Below, in pieces: positions 1 through 8,419 of a stretch of 64,000 nt of DNA. The translations under genes and the position numbers were made by a program. The number at the start of each line of letters is the position of its first letter. Position 1 is the first letter of the stretch. Source of the DNA: RYN-230 sp963841695 (GTDB lineage: Bacteria > Actinomycetota > Actinomycetes > Streptosporangiales > Streptosporangiaceae); contig CAWJDQ010000001.1 in assembly GCA_963841695.1 (NCBI GenBank), positions 434,001-498,000 of the forward strand, written 5' to 3'. The notes below the pieces were generated by a model. That model saw only the letters and a list, made by a program, of their open reading frames with translations. It searched no databases and was not told where the DNA came from.

Positions 1-912
1 GCGCCCACGAACTCGCCGCGGGTGATCGGCCGGCGGCCAGGGTCCGGCGGGACCTGGCGGGACGGGCCGGCCATGAACGCCTCCGGGCGCACGGTGAACA
101 GCTCCAGGGCCTGGTCGCTGTCGAACCCGCCGGGCAGCGCCGTCGGCTTCCGGCCACCGGTCAGCGCGGCGGCCAGGCCCGGGGTCTGGGTGCCCACGCC
201 CTGGTTGAGGGCCTCGTGGTTGCCGAAGCAGGACAGCCAGGGCATGTCCAGGCCGCCCGCGGTGAACTCGCGCAGGGCCGCCTCGAGCAGCCCCGGGTGG
301 TGCGGGAAGCCGAGCTCGCGGCGGAAGAAGTCCGGGCCCGTCCGGGCCGTCGCCGTCGGGCCGCCAGAAGATGTCGTCCGGCCAGTCCAGGGCCTGCACC
401 CCGGCGTAGCCGGGACCGCCGGAGTCGGGCGTCACCCGGCCGCCGTCGAACAGGGCCAGGAACGCCTGCACCTCGTTCCACTGCGCGTTGTCGATCGCGT
501 CGCCCGTGGTCACGGCCAGCGCGGGGGCAGCCCGGTGGCCGGGCCGCGCAGCCCGTTGACGGTGCGCACGGTGGCGTCCACCGCGTGCGGGGTGAGCGCC
601 TCCTGCGGGCGCTGGACCGGCACCAGCAGGGCGTACCGGGGGTCGGCGAAGTAGCGGTTCAGGAACTCGAACCGGGTCGGTGACTGGACGTCGGCCAGCT
701 GCAGGTCGGTGACGTGGATGAGGCAGAGCAGCGGGCGGGCGGCCGCCCGGGCCGGCGCTGGCGGGATCGGCCGGGGCCAGCTCGTCCCGCCGCACATGCG
801 GCTCGCCTGCGATGATCTCCACGGCGCGGTACGGCGCGCTCGCCCCCTGGCGCAGCACTGCGCCCGGGGCCAGCCGCCGGTGGGTCGTCAGTGGCGGGCG
901 TCCTGCGCTCAA
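1..912 (-). CDS. Metallophosphoesterase, TIGR03767-like (frameshifted, 3' end outside window)
   Basis: This gene encodes a predicted calcineurin-like phosphoesterase of the actinobacterial TIGR03767 type. Pieces of one protein are readable in different frames. They are an N-terminal LAPGAVLRQG and EPHVRRDE segment, then HVTDLQLADVQSPTRFEF, then VTTGDAIDNAQW, then a segment with CFGNHEALNQG. The DxQ, TGDAIDN and GNHE blocks are metal-ligand motifs of the fold. Frame changes fall near 735-785, 523-533 and 335-350, all in GC runs, so sequencing error is likely although true decay is possible. The proposed TTG start at 912 overlaps the stop of the upstream ATPase gene, which suggests translational coupling and membership in the transporter operon. 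The C-terminus lies beyond the window edge. Confidence 0.7.
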   Translation of the reverse strand, partial: MSAGRPPLTTHRRLAPGAVLRQGASAPYRAVEIIAGEPHVRRDELAPADPASAGPGGRPPAALPHPRHRPAAGRRPVTDPVRVPEPLLRRPPVRPAGAGPAPAGGAHPARGGRHRAHRQRAARPGHRAAPALAVTTGDAIDNAQWNEVQAFLALFDGGRVTPDSGGPGYAGVQALDWPDDIFWRPDGDGPDGPGLLPPRARLPAPPGAARGGPARVHRGRPGHALAVLLRQPRGPQPGRGHPDPGPGRRADRWPEADGAARRVRQRPGPGAVHRAPGGVHGRPVPPGPAGPWPPADHPRRVRGR

Positions 913-2028
913 ACCTCGCTCGCAGCCACGGACGCCGAATTCTCCGCAACGGAAACCAGCACGGGGTCAGGCCGTATCGACAGCGCGACGTGGCTGCCCG
1001 CGGTGAGCTCGGTGGCGTCCGCGGTCGGCAGCTGGGCCATGATCGTGGTGTCGCCCAGGTCCACGGTGACCCGGCTGGTCGCGCCCAGGAAGGTCACCGC
1101 GATCACGGTGCCGGCCAGCGGCCCGGACCCGGTCGAGCCGTCCGGGGCCAGCGACACGGCCTCGGGCCGGACCAGCGCGGTGACCGGGCCGGCCGGCGTG
1201 CCGAGGTCGACCAGCGGCAGGTCGCGTCCGCGCACGGTCACGGTGCTGCCGCTGACCGTCCCGGGCAGCCGGTTGGTCAGGCCGACGAACTCGGCCACGA
1301 ACGGGGTGGCGGGCCGCGAGTAGACCTCGGTGGGCGGGGCGAGCTGTTCCAGCTTCCCTTCGCGCATCACCCCGACCCGGTCCGCGATGGCCAGCGCCTC
1401 TTCCTGGTCGTGGGTGACGAACAGGGTGGTGATGCCGACGTCGAGCTGGATCCGCCGGATCTGGTCCCGGAGCTGGGCGCGGACCTTGGCGTCCAGCGCG
1501 GACAGCGGCTCGTCCAGTAGCAGCACCTGCGGCTCGATGGCCAGGGCCCGGGCCAGCGCGACCCGCTGCTGCTGGCCGCCGGAGATCTGGTGCGCGTAGC
1601 GGCCCGGCCTGCTCGCTGAGGCCGACCAGGTCCAGCATCTCCAGCGCCCGCCGGTCCCGCTCGTCCTTGCCCATCCGGCGCAGCCGCAGCCCGAACGCCA
1701 CGTTCTGCACCACGGTCATGTGCGGGAACAGCGAATAGGCCTGGAAGACCATGCCCATGTCCCGCTTGCTGGCCGGCAGCCGGGTGATGTCCCGGCCGGC
1801 GACCGTGATCGTCCCCGCGTCCGCGTCCTCCAGGCCCGCCAGCAGCCGCAGCGTGGTGGTCTTGCCGCAGCCGGACGGGCCGAGCAGGGCGATCAGCTCG
1901 CCGGGGCGCAGGGTCAGGTCGAGGCCGTCCAGCGCGACCACCGGGCCGTAGCGCCGGGTCAGGCCGTCCATCCGGACCTCGACGGCGGTCCGCGCGGCGC
2001 CGGGGGCGCTGGTCACTGATGAGCTCAC
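909..2028 (-). CDS. ABC transporter ATP-binding protein (one frameshift)
   Basis: This is the ATPase of an import system of the spermidine/phosphonate/iron class. Walker A is GPSGCGKTT, the Q-loop region reads MVFQAYSLFPHM, the signature is SGGQQQRVALARAL, Walker B is LLLDEPLSALD and the switch is FVTHDQEEA. The C-terminal part (GKLEQLAPPTEVYSRPAT and beyond) resembles a TOBE regulatory domain. The reading frame changes near 1604-1612 in a GGCCCGG run between LSEQAG and RYAHQISGG, and a one-base error would restore it. A GTG start at 2028 is chosen because GAGGT lies seven bases upstream. It begins just before the stop of the upstream permease is passed, so the genes are tightly coupled. Confidence 0.9.
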
Positions 2029-2038
2029 GGGTGCTACC

Positions 2039-2887
2039 TCATCCCCGGCGCCGCTGGCGGCCGACATAGGACAGGATCGTCAGCAAGACGAAGGCGAACA
2101 GCAACGAGGCCATGGACGTGGAGAAGACGACCCCGGCGTTGGGGGTGTTGCGGCTGATCGAGTACAGCGTCGGCTGCAGCGTGCTGAACAGCAGCAGGTA
2201 GGCGATGGTGAACTCGCCCAGGACCAGGGCGCTGGTCAGCAGCAGCGCGTTCAGGATGGCCTGCCACATGTTCGGCGCGATGACCCGGAACATGACCGTG
2301 AACCAGCTCGCGCCCAGGCTCCGGGCCGCCTCGGCCAGCGTGATCGCGTCGATCGTGTCGAGCCCGGAGGACAGCGACCGGTACGCGTACGGCAGGGCCA
2401 GGATGACGTACACCCAGAACAGCTGCAGCGCCGACAGGCTGTAGTGCTGGATCCGGTTGTAGATCGGGGCCAGGCCGACGACCAGCGCGATGGCCGGGAT
2501 CGTGAGCGGGAGCAGGCAGAGGAATTCGAAGAGCCGGCTGATCCACCGCACCCGCAGCTTGATCCAGATCATCGTGGGCAGCAGCAGCAGGATCATCACC
2601 ACGCTGGTGATGACGGCCAGTTCCAGGGTGAGTTCCACCCCGCTGGCCAGCCCGGGGTAGGACACGATCTGCGACCACGCGGCCAGGGACCAGGTGCCCA
2701 GCCTGTGCCCTTCCAGGGAATAGCGGAACAGGGCCAGCAGCGGCAGCAGGATGAACACGCCGAACACGGTGAACACGACGTAGCGGAACGCGTTGAGCCG
2801 GCGCCGGCGCTTGCGCTGCATGCCCTGCGGGCCGCGCGCGGCCGGGCCGGCCAGCGGCGTCTCGCCCAGCGACGTTACCGCAGCCAC
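2039..2887 (-). CDS. ABC transporter permease, second membrane subunit
   Basis: This is a polytopic inner-membrane permease of the binding-protein-dependent family, about 282 residues with roughly six hydrophobic segments. The EAA loop reads ITLAEAARSLGASWFTVMFRVIAP-like over about residues 185-210 and contacts the ATPase. The GTG start at 2887 has GGAGGG seven bases upstream and overlaps the preceding permease by 13 bases. An internal ATG at 2821 is a weaker alternative. It pairs with the permease at 2875-3741 as a heterodimeric channel. The family resembles permeases of phosphonate and polyamine systems, but the substrate cannot be read from this subunit. Confidence 0.88.
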   Translation of the reverse strand: MAAVTSLGETPLAGPAARGPQGMQRKRRRRLNAFRYVVFTVFGVFILLPLLALFRYSLEGHRLGTWSLAAWSQIVSYPGLASGVELTLELAVITSVVMILLLLPTMIWIKLRVRWISRLFEFLCLLPLTIPAIALVVGLAPIYNRIQHYSLSALQLFWVYVILALPYAYRSLSSGLDTIDAITLAEAARSLGASWFTVMFRVIAPNMWQAILNALLLTSALVLGEFTIAYLLLFSTLQPTLYSISRNTPNAGVVFSTSMASLLFAFVLLTILSYVGRQRRRG

Positions 2888-3741
2888 CGGGCTGCCCTCC
2901 GCTGCAGCAGCGCGTAGCCGGTCATGATGATCGCCACCATGATGATCATGCCGAACGCGAGCACGTCGGCCACGTTGACGTTGGCCAGCCCGACCTCGCT
3001 GGACAGCGAGGTGCTGATCTGCTGGGGCACGGTGTACGCAATCTGGTTCTCCCAGGCCTGGATGGTGGCGAAGGCGGACAGGGCGTTCGCGAACAGCAGC
3101 AGCGCCGACCCGAAGAACGCCGGCGCGAGCAGCGGCCCGCCGATATACCGCCAGTACTGCCAGGTCGAGGAGCCCAGGCTTTCCGAGGCCTCCCGCCACT
3201 GCACCTTGAGCCCGTCGATCGCGGGCAGGAAGACCAGCACCATGAGCGGGATCTGGAAGTAGATGTAGATCAGCCCGATGCCCCACGGGAAGCTGTAGTA
3301 CCAGCTGGGGTGGAACAGCAGCCCGGCCGGGCCGATCAGGGCCTGGAACGCGAAGGCCAGGGTGACCCCGCCGAACTGGGCCAGCACGCCTGAGGCCGCC
3401 ACCGACAGGCGGCGCACCACGCCGTCGGGGCGGCCGGAGGCCACGGCGTAGGCCACCAGCGCCCCGAACACCGCCCCGGTCAGTGACGAGAGCACGCACA
3501 GCTTGAACGAGCCGATGAAGTACCCGCGGACCGCCGGCTGGAACAGCGTGGACAGGCTGCCGGGGTTCCAGGTCCCGCTGGGGTTCTTGAACGCGTCGAC
3601 GGCGAGGATGCCGGTCGGGTACAGCAGGAAGAGCCCCACGTAGGCGAGGAACGGCAGGGTGCCCAGCCAGGCCGGAGCGCGAAGCCGGCGCCCGGCCCAG
3701 GTGGGCCGGGCGCCGGCTTCGGTCGTCGCAGCGACGGTCAC
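2875..3741 (-). CDS. ABC transporter permease, first membrane subunit
   Basis: This 288-residue membrane protein has an N-terminal cytoplasmic stretch, then a first membrane segment (LGTLPFLAYVGLFLLYP) and several further hydrophobic helices. An EAA-like loop (WREASESLGSSTWQYWRYIG) lies near residue 190. The GTG start at 3741 is preceded by GGAGAAGG, and the gene lies 12 bases after the solute-binding protein gene. Order and overlap place it in a single operon of binding protein, permease, permease, ATPase and phosphoesterase. Confidence 0.88.
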   Translation of the reverse strand: MTVAATTEAGARPTWAGRRLRAPAWLGTLPFLAYVGLFLLYPTGILAVDAFKNPSGTWNPGSLSTLFQPAVRGYFIGSFKLCVLSSLTGAVFGALVAYAVASGRPDGVVRRLSVAASGVLAQFGGVTLAFAFQALIGPAGLLFHPSWYYSFPWGIGLIYIYFQIPLMVLVFLPAIDGLKVQWREASESLGSSTWQYWRYIGGPLLAPAFFGSALLLFANALSAFATIQAWENQIAYTVPQQISTSLSSEVGLANVNVADVLAFGMIIMVAIIMTGYALLQRRAARWLR

Positions 3742-3753
3742 AGTCCTTCTCCG

Positions 3754-4875
3754 CTAGCTGACGGCCTTGGCCCAGTTGGCGGCCAGGTAATTGGCGGCGT
3801 CCGTCGCCTGTCCCTGGGTCAGGAACACCGGGGTGCCGCTCAGCGAGGGCAGCTTCGACGCGGCCGCCTTGTCGATGGACCCGTTGCTGGTCATCGCGGA
3901 CTCCTCGACCGGGTGGGCGCCGCCCTGCAGCCACAGGTTCTGCCCGCCGTCAGCGGCCTGGGAGTACAGGAACTCCTCCCACAGCCGGGCGGCCGCCGGG
4001 TGCGGCGCGTTCTTGTTGATGGCCTGGGCGTAGTACCCGCCGAGCACGGCGTTGCTGGGGATGAACACCTTCCAGTTGGACACCCCGACGTAGCTGGGCA
4101 GGTTCAGGTAGTCCCAGTTGAACACGACCGGCGTGGACCCGGACTTGATCGTCGCACCGGTCGCGGACACGGGGGAGAAGTTACCCTTTGTCTTGAGCTC
4201 GTGGAAGAAGTTCACGCCCTTGGCGATGCTGCTGGCCGTGCCGCCCTCGGCGAGGTTGGCCATCATGACCCCGTTCAGCGCGGCGTTCGCCGCGGTCGGG
4301 TTGCCGTTCAGCGCGACCGCGTTCTTGAACTTCGGCGTGAGCAGCTGGCTCAGCGAGGTGATCGTGCCGAACTTGCTGGAGTAGCCGACCGCCATGTAGC
4401 CGCCGTAGTCGTTGTACCAGCGGGCGCCGGAGTCCTTCTGCGCCGCCGGGATGGACGACCAGGTGCTCACCTTGTAGGGCGCGAACAGGCTGGTGTTGGC
4501 CAGCGCCACCGCCTCGCCGACGTCCACCACGTCGGGGGCGGCCGCGGTGCCGTTCTTCTGCTTGATCGTGTCGACTTCCTGCTGGCTCGTCCCGTCCGGC
4601 AGGGCCGAGTTCACCTTGATGCCGTATTTAGCGGTGAAGTCCTTGATGATGGTGCCGTAGTTGGCCCACGTGGGCGGCAGGGCGATGACGTTGAGCGTGC
4701 CCTCTTTCTTTGCCGCCGCGACGAGCTTGGTCATTCCGCCGCCCGCGGACGCGGACGTGACCGTGGCCCAATTAGTGCCGCCACTGGACGTGGACGGGGA
4801 ACCCGAGGAGCACCCGGCGGCGGCCAGAGCCAGCGCGGCGACCCCGACGAGGGTGAAACGGAAAGGAGATCTCAC
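3754..4875 (-). CDS. Extracellular solute-binding lipoprotein
   Basis: This is a family-1-like periplasmic-type binding protein anchored as a lipoprotein. The N-terminus is a signal peptide ending in the lipobox LAAAGC, followed by a Ser/Thr/Gly linker. The GTG start at 4875 is chosen because AGGAGG lies nine bases upstream; an upstream in-frame ATG at 4986 would add an unlikely leader. The mature part has the KEGTLNVIALP opening and a PDVVDVGEA segment common in iron, polyamine and aminoethylphosphonate receptors. It would capture the substrate outside the cell and hand it to the permease pair. The exact ligand is not identifiable, although the operon-linked phosphoesterase suggests a phosphorylated organic compound. 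Confidence 0.87.
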   Translation of the reverse strand: MRSPFRFTLVGVAALALAAAGCSSGSPSTSSGGTNWATVTSASAGGGMTKLVAAAKKEGTLNVIALPPTWANYGTIIKDFTAKYGIKVNSALPDGTSQQEVDTIKQKNGTAAAPDVVDVGEAVALANTSLFAPYKVSTWSSIPAAQKDSGARWYNDYGGYMAVGYSSKFGTITSLSQLLTPKFKNAVALNGNPTAANAALNGVMMANLAEGGTASSIAKGVNFFHELKTKGNFSPVSATGATIKSGSTPVVFNWDYLNLPSYVGVSNWKVFIPSNAVLGGYYAQAINKNAPHPAAARLWEEFLYSQAADGGQNLWLQGGAHPVEESAMTSNGSIDKAAASKLPSLSGTPVFLTQGQATDAANYLAANWAKAVS

Positions 4876-4988
4876 GGGAAATTGCCTCCTGTATTGGCTA
4901 TCCCACTTTTGAGCGGGCACGCGGAAGCTCAGCGCCCACCACGCAGTAGTGCTCAGGAGGTCAGCGGACCCCCCCGCGAACAGCACCC

Positions 4989-5018
4989 GGCAAAAGACCT
5001 TAAACGTTTAGTTTTGCC
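4989..5018. promoter_or_regulatory. LacI-type operator ahead of the transporter operon
   Basis: A perfect 10-bp palindrome TAAACGTTTA with a central CG (5001-5010) lies between lacI and the binding-protein gene. It is flanked by the inverted arms GGCAAAA (4989-4995) and TTTTGCC (5012-5018), with unequal spacers of 5 and 1 bases. The AAACGTTT core is typical of LacI-family operators. Its position 114 bases before the lipoprotein start fits repression of the operon by the adjacent regulator. Confidence 0.75.
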
Positions 5019-5047
5019 GGTATGTTGACGTATCCGTCGCCGGGCCG

Positions 5048-6289
5048 TCAAGAGCCGTTACCGAGTTGACGCGCGGGGGCCAACTGCTGTTCACCGAACA
5101 GCAAAACGCCCAGGCTGGCGGCCCGTAGCCGGGTCGGCAGCCCGGCCCGCCGGAGGCCCGGCAGCCCGCGCCCCCGGGGGCCCGGCAGGCCCTCGGGGGG
5201 TTCAGCCGCCCGGGCCGCGGGGGGTTCAGCCGCCCGGGCCGCGGGGGGTTCAGCCGCGGGGGGCCGGCCCAGAGCGGAAACCGGCGCCTGCAGCGACGCC
5301 CGCTCGATGAGCTCCACCGGGGCCACGTAGTCGTCCGGCGGGACCCGCTCGAGCAGGCGCAGCATCAGCGCCCGGCCCATCTCCCGCCGGTTCAGCCAGA
5401 TGGTCGCCAGCGGGGGATCCAGCAGCTCGGACGTGGCCAGGTCGTCGTGCCCGACGACGGAGACGCTGGGACCGATCCGCAGCGCCAGCTCGCGAGCGGC
5501 CTTGTAGACCGCGTGCGCCGTGTAGTCGGAGTTGGTGATGACCGCGGTCGGGGCGTCCGGGCCGGCCAGCACGGCCCGGGTGGCCTGCTGCACGTCGCCG
5601 AGAGTCAGCGGCGAGTAGAGCACGGTGGCCCGCAGCCCGAGCGCGCGGCTCAGCCGCCGGAAGTGGCGCAGCCGGTCCGGGTCCGCCATCAGCCGGCGCG
5701 GCGCGGTCAGGAACGCCACCGACGTGTGCCCCAGCTCGGCCAGCCGGCGCAGCGGCAGCTCGACCGCGGCGGCGTTGTCCGGGCGGACCCGGGAGACGCC
5801 GGTGATGCGGGCCGCCGACGCGTTCAGCGCCACGACCGGGGCCCCGGGGCGCAGCTCGTGCCAGAGCCGGATCGACTCGCCGGTCCCGACCGGGGCGATG
5901 GCCAGGCCGGCCAGCCGCTGCGCGGCTATCTCCTGCAGGTGTCGGCGCTCGCGCTCCAGCGAGTAGCGGGAGTCCAGGACGAGCAGGGTCGCGCCGGCTT
6001 CGCCGGCGACCTCCTCGGCGCCGGAGAGCACCTCGAGGAAGAACGGGTTGGCGAAGTTGCGCACCACGAAGCCGTAGGTGGTGGTGCGGCCCCGGCGCAG
6101 CGCCTGGGCCTGCGGGTTGGCGCGGTAGCCGAGCTCGGCCGCGATGGCCAGGATGCGGCGGCGGGTGTCGTCGGCCACGCCGGGCTGGCCGTTGAGCGCG
6201 AAACTGGCCGAGGCCACCGAGACGCCGGCCATCCGGGCCACGTCGCGGATGCCCGCGGCGCGCGGTGATCCATCGTCAGCAGTCGCCAT
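5048..6289 (-). CDS. LacI-family transcriptional regulator with repeat-bearing C-terminal tail
   Basis: The N-terminal helix-turn-helix reads IRDVARMAGVSVASASFALNG (given as two parts: IRDVARMAGVS and VASASFALNG), followed by the hinge AELGYRANPQAQALR and a periplasmic-binding-like sensor domain. The ATG at 6289 is preceded by AGGAAAG. The family usually ends near residue 340. Here about 70 extra residues follow, including repeats of AARAAEPP encoded by a 24-bp tandem repeat. It lies directly upstream of, and in the same direction as, the transporter operon, and an AAACGTTT operator sits between them. It probably represses the operon until a sugar- or phosphate-like inducer binds. Confidence 0.9.
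   Translation of the reverse strand: MATADDGSPRAAGIRDVARMAGVSVASASFALNGQPGVADDTRRRILAIAAELGYRANPQAQALRRGRTTTYGFVVRNFANPFFLEVLSGAEEVAGEAGATLLVLDSRYSLERERRHLQEIAAQRLAGLAIAPVGTGESIRLWHELRPGAPVVALNASAARITGVSRVRPDNAAAVELPLRRLAELGHTSVAFLTAPRRLMADPDRLRHFRRLSRALGLRATVLYSPLTLGDVQQATRAVLAGPDAPTAVITNSDYTAHAVYKAARELALRIGPSVSVVGHDDLATSELLDPPLATIWLNRREMGRALMLRLLERVPPDDYVAPVELIERASLQAPVSALGRPPAAEPPAARAAEPPAARAAEPPEGLPGPRGRGLPGLRRAGLPTRLRAASLGVLLFGEQQLAPARQLGNGS
5195..5257. repeat. 24-bp in-frame tandem repeat in lacI
   Basis: Two perfect 24-bp units (5195-5218 and 5219-5242) and a partial third start with GGGGGGTTCAGCCGCC. They encode an eight-residue AARAAEPP repeat in the regulator tail. Because the unit is a multiple of three, copy-number change would keep the frame. 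Confidence 0.9.
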
Positions 6290-6600
6290 GATCTTTCCTG
6301 CGGCCCCCGCTATGCCTGTGGTCAGCCCAGCGGCTCCCGGCCGAGTGGGACAGGTGGTGCGTTCGGGCCGCTGATGATCAGCCTCTACGAGTGGCCGCGG
6401 TTAGGCAAGCCGCGCGACGTGTCCGCGGATTGTCGGTGGCTCCTGCCACACTGCGGGAAGGCCAGCGTGGACGCTGGCCCACCGCCGCCCGGCTGCCCTG
6501 CCCGGACCGGCCGCCCTGTGGCCCTCCGCCGGGCGGCCCTCCGCCGGGTGGCCAGACCCGGCGGCGGTGGGTAAGTTCGTTCACCGAGGACGGGAGGAGC
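6290..6600. other. Divergent intergenic region with a hairpin
   Basis: This 311-base spacer separates lacI and the sigma-factor gene, which are transcribed away from each other. It must hold both promoters, but none can be assigned with confidence. It contains a perfect hairpin at 6460-6479 (GGCCAGCG, loop TGGA, CGCTGGCC) and repeated CCCTCCGCCGGG blocks near 6533-6560. Confidence 0.55.
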
Positions 6601-7599
6601 GTGAGCGAGATCGCCGCCACCGACACTGCCACTCATAACCTGGAGCTCTACCGGGGAGAACTGACCGGCTACTGCTACCGGATGCTCGGGTCGGCGCACG
6701 ACGCCGACGACGCCGTGCAGGAGGCCATGGTCCGGGCCTGGCAGGCCTTCGACCGGTTCGAGGGCCGGTCCGCCGTGCGCTCGTGGCTGTACCGGATCGC
6801 CACCAACGTCTGCCTGGACATGCTGCGCAGCCGCAAGCGCCGGGCCCTGCCGATGGACCTGTCGGCCCCGGTGCCCTCCAGCACCGAGCCGGTGGCCACC
6901 CGGCCGGACTCGGCCTGGATCGAGCCGCTGCCCGGTGACAGCCCGGTGCCCGCGGACACCGATCCGGCCGGGCAGGTGGTGCTGCAGGACAGCATCCGGC
7001 TGGCCTTCATCTCGGCCCTGCAGAACCTGCCGCCCCGCCAGCGGGCGGTGCTGATCCTCCGCGAGGTACTGAGCTGGCAGGCCGCCGAGGTGGCCGAGCT
7101 GCTCGGCACCACGGTGGTCTCGGTGAACAGCGCCCTGCAGCGCGCCCGCACCACGATGGCCGCCAGCGACCAGGGAGAGGACCGGCCCACCCCGCGGCTG
7201 GACGCGGCGGACCGGGACCTGCTCGACCGCTACGTGGACGCGTTCCAGCGCTACGACATCGACCAGCTGGTCTCGCTGCTGCACGAGGACGCCAGCATCT
7301 CCATGCCCCCGTTCGAGATGTGGATCCGCGGCCGGGAGGAACTGCGCGGCTGGTACACCGGCTGGGGCGGCGGGTGCACGGGATCGCGGATGGTCCCCGT
7401 CACCGCCAACGGCTCGCCCGCGTTCGGGCAGTACAAGCCCAGCAGTGACGGGACACGCCTGGTGCCCTGGTGCATCCAGGTCCCGGAGATCTCCGGCGGC
7501 CGGATCAGCCACATCCATCACTTCATCGCCACCGACAGCAGCCTGTTCGAGAGGTTCGGGCTGCCCCCGTACCTCGACCGCCCGGCCGCCGCGGAGTAG
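6601..7599 (+). CDS. ECF RNA polymerase sigma factor with SnoaL-like C-terminal domain
   Basis: Region 2 is visible as ELTGYCYRMLGSAHDADDAV followed by RSWLYRIATNVCLDML. Region 4 is visible as LPPRQRAVLILREVLSWQAAEVAELL with TVVSVNSALQRAR. After about residue 200, DRYVDAFQRYDIDQLVSLL begins a SnoaL-like domain of about 130 residues. This arrangement is known from the TIGR02960 (sigma-70 subfamily 5, SigG-like) group of about 330 residues, and the length here matches. A GTG start at 6601 follows GGAGG closely; longer in-frame starts upstream are low-complexity and unlikely. No adjacent anti-sigma factor is present. In related ECFs the C-terminal domain itself tunes activity. Confidence 0.9.
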   Translation: MSEIAATDTATHNLELYRGELTGYCYRMLGSAHDADDAVQEAMVRAWQAFDRFEGRSAVRSWLYRIATNVCLDMLRSRKRRALPMDLSAPVPSSTEPVATRPDSAWIEPLPGDSPVPADTDPAGQVVLQDSIRLAFISALQNLPPRQRAVLILREVLSWQAAEVAELLGTTVVSVNSALQRARTTMAASDQGEDRPTPRLDAADRDLLDRYVDAFQRYDIDQLVSLLHEDASISMPPFEMWIRGREELRGWYTGWGGGCTGSRMVPVTANGSPAFGQYKPSSDGTRLVPWCIQVPEISGGRISHIHHFIATDSSLFERFGLPPYLDRPAAAE

Positions 7600-7655
7600 C
7601 AGACCGCGTCCCCGTCTTACTGGTCCGCGGCCCGGCCTACTCGTGCGCGGCCCGC

Positions 7656-8009
7656 CTACCGGTCCGCGGCCTCCTGCGCGGCGGCTTCCCCGACGGTGAG
7701 CTCCGCCGCCGGGTCAGCTTCCAGTCGCTCGTCGGGGATGGGCTGCCCGCTCTGCACCGAGCGCCCGTACGTGCCGTCCGCCAGTCGCTGCTCGGCCCGG
7801 TCCAGCGCGGCCAGCCGGTCGCGCAGGCTCTGCGCGGTCGCGTCGTCCATGCCCTCCTGGGTCAGCGGCTGCGCGGCATCGTCGATGTCGGCGCCTTGCT
7901 CGTCCTCGCTGTCCCGGTCCTCCCAGCCGGCAGCCTGGGTGTCAGCCAGGAGCTTCTGCACCTCGGCGCGCTCGGCGGCCAGCCGGGTCCGGGCCCGCTC
8001 AGCGTCCAC
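7656..8009 (-). CDS. TraR/DksA-like protein without zinc-finger cysteines
   Basis: This 117-residue protein has an N-terminal coiled-coil (MDAERARTRLAAERAEVQKL) with many acidic residues and a C-terminal block YGRSVQSGQPIPDERLEADP that aligns with the DksA/TraR zinc-finger region. The usual four cysteines are absent, and serine stands where the first would be. Many actinobacterial members share this loss. A GTG start at 8009 follows GGAGGAG. Such proteins are thought to act in the RNA polymerase secondary channel, but this is family inference. Confidence 0.8.
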   Translation of the reverse strand: MDAERARTRLAAERAEVQKLLADTQAAGWEDRDSEDEQGADIDDAAQPLTQEGMDDATAQSLRDRLAALDRAEQRLADGTYGRSVQSGQPIPDERLEADPAAELTVGEAAAQEAADR

Positions 8010-8419
8010 CTGATCTCCTCCGTACCTCGCGACCGCCAGAATCGAGGGCGTCCCCCGTAGCCGCCCACCCTATGCCGCGCCCGGATCCCGTCCGGGCCCC
8101 GCGTCCCCCGCCGCCCGCCCAAGACCGGGCGCCCGCCCAGCCCCCGCGCCGGCCCAGCCCCCGCGCCGGCCCAGCCCCGCTCGCCCGCCCAACCCTCCGG
8201 CCCGCCCACCCCCGCCCGCCCAAGACTGGGCGCATGGCTCATATTGATCATGGAAGCCGTCAACATTTCACGCCGAACGTGCGTTTTTCCGGGATGTTTT
8301 GTCCGATTCGGCGCACGTTCGACGTGGAATGTGGACGAGAGGGGCTAGCGTGACTCCCGGCTGGGTTCCGGCCCGATCAGGCGGAACCGCTCGGTCACCA
8401 CGAGGGCCCGTCTGGCCGG
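8010..8419. other. 410-base gene-free region with cytosine-rich repeats and a long inverted repeat
   Basis: Positions 8090-8225 are low-complexity CCCGCCC-rich sequence with near repeats of CCCGCGCCGGCCCAG. Positions 8240-8340 are much less GC-rich and contain the imperfect inverted repeat annotated separately. I see no protein-coding signal. The region lies upstream of the DksA-like gene and downstream of the nickel permease gene, so it may contain a promoter or terminator. Confidence 0.6.
8259..8336. repeat. 25-bp imperfect inverted repeat with 28-base spacer
   Basis: The left arm is 8259-8283 and the right arm 8312-8336; 22 of 25 positions pair. The inner 10 bases CGAACGTGCG and CGCACGTTCG are perfect. 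The spacer is T-rich and contains TTTTTCCGGGATGTTTTGTCC. It could be a long stem-loop, a pair of inverted protein sites, or a mobile-element remnant. Confidence 0.8.

Noticed and set aside
22..683. Plus-strand open frames opposite the phosphoesterase gene
   Set aside because: They are opposite-strand shadows typical of high-GC DNA. The minus strand has recognisable catalytic motifs.
2819..2821. Internal ATG as start of the second permease
   Set aside because: The GTG at 2887 has a clear GGAGGG at proper distance and overlaps the upstream gene as expected in an operon.
7600..7655. Three similar GGTCCGCGGCCCG units between the sigma gene and the DksA-like gene considered as a terminator
   Set aside because: They are direct, not inverted, repeats and form no stable stem as a group.
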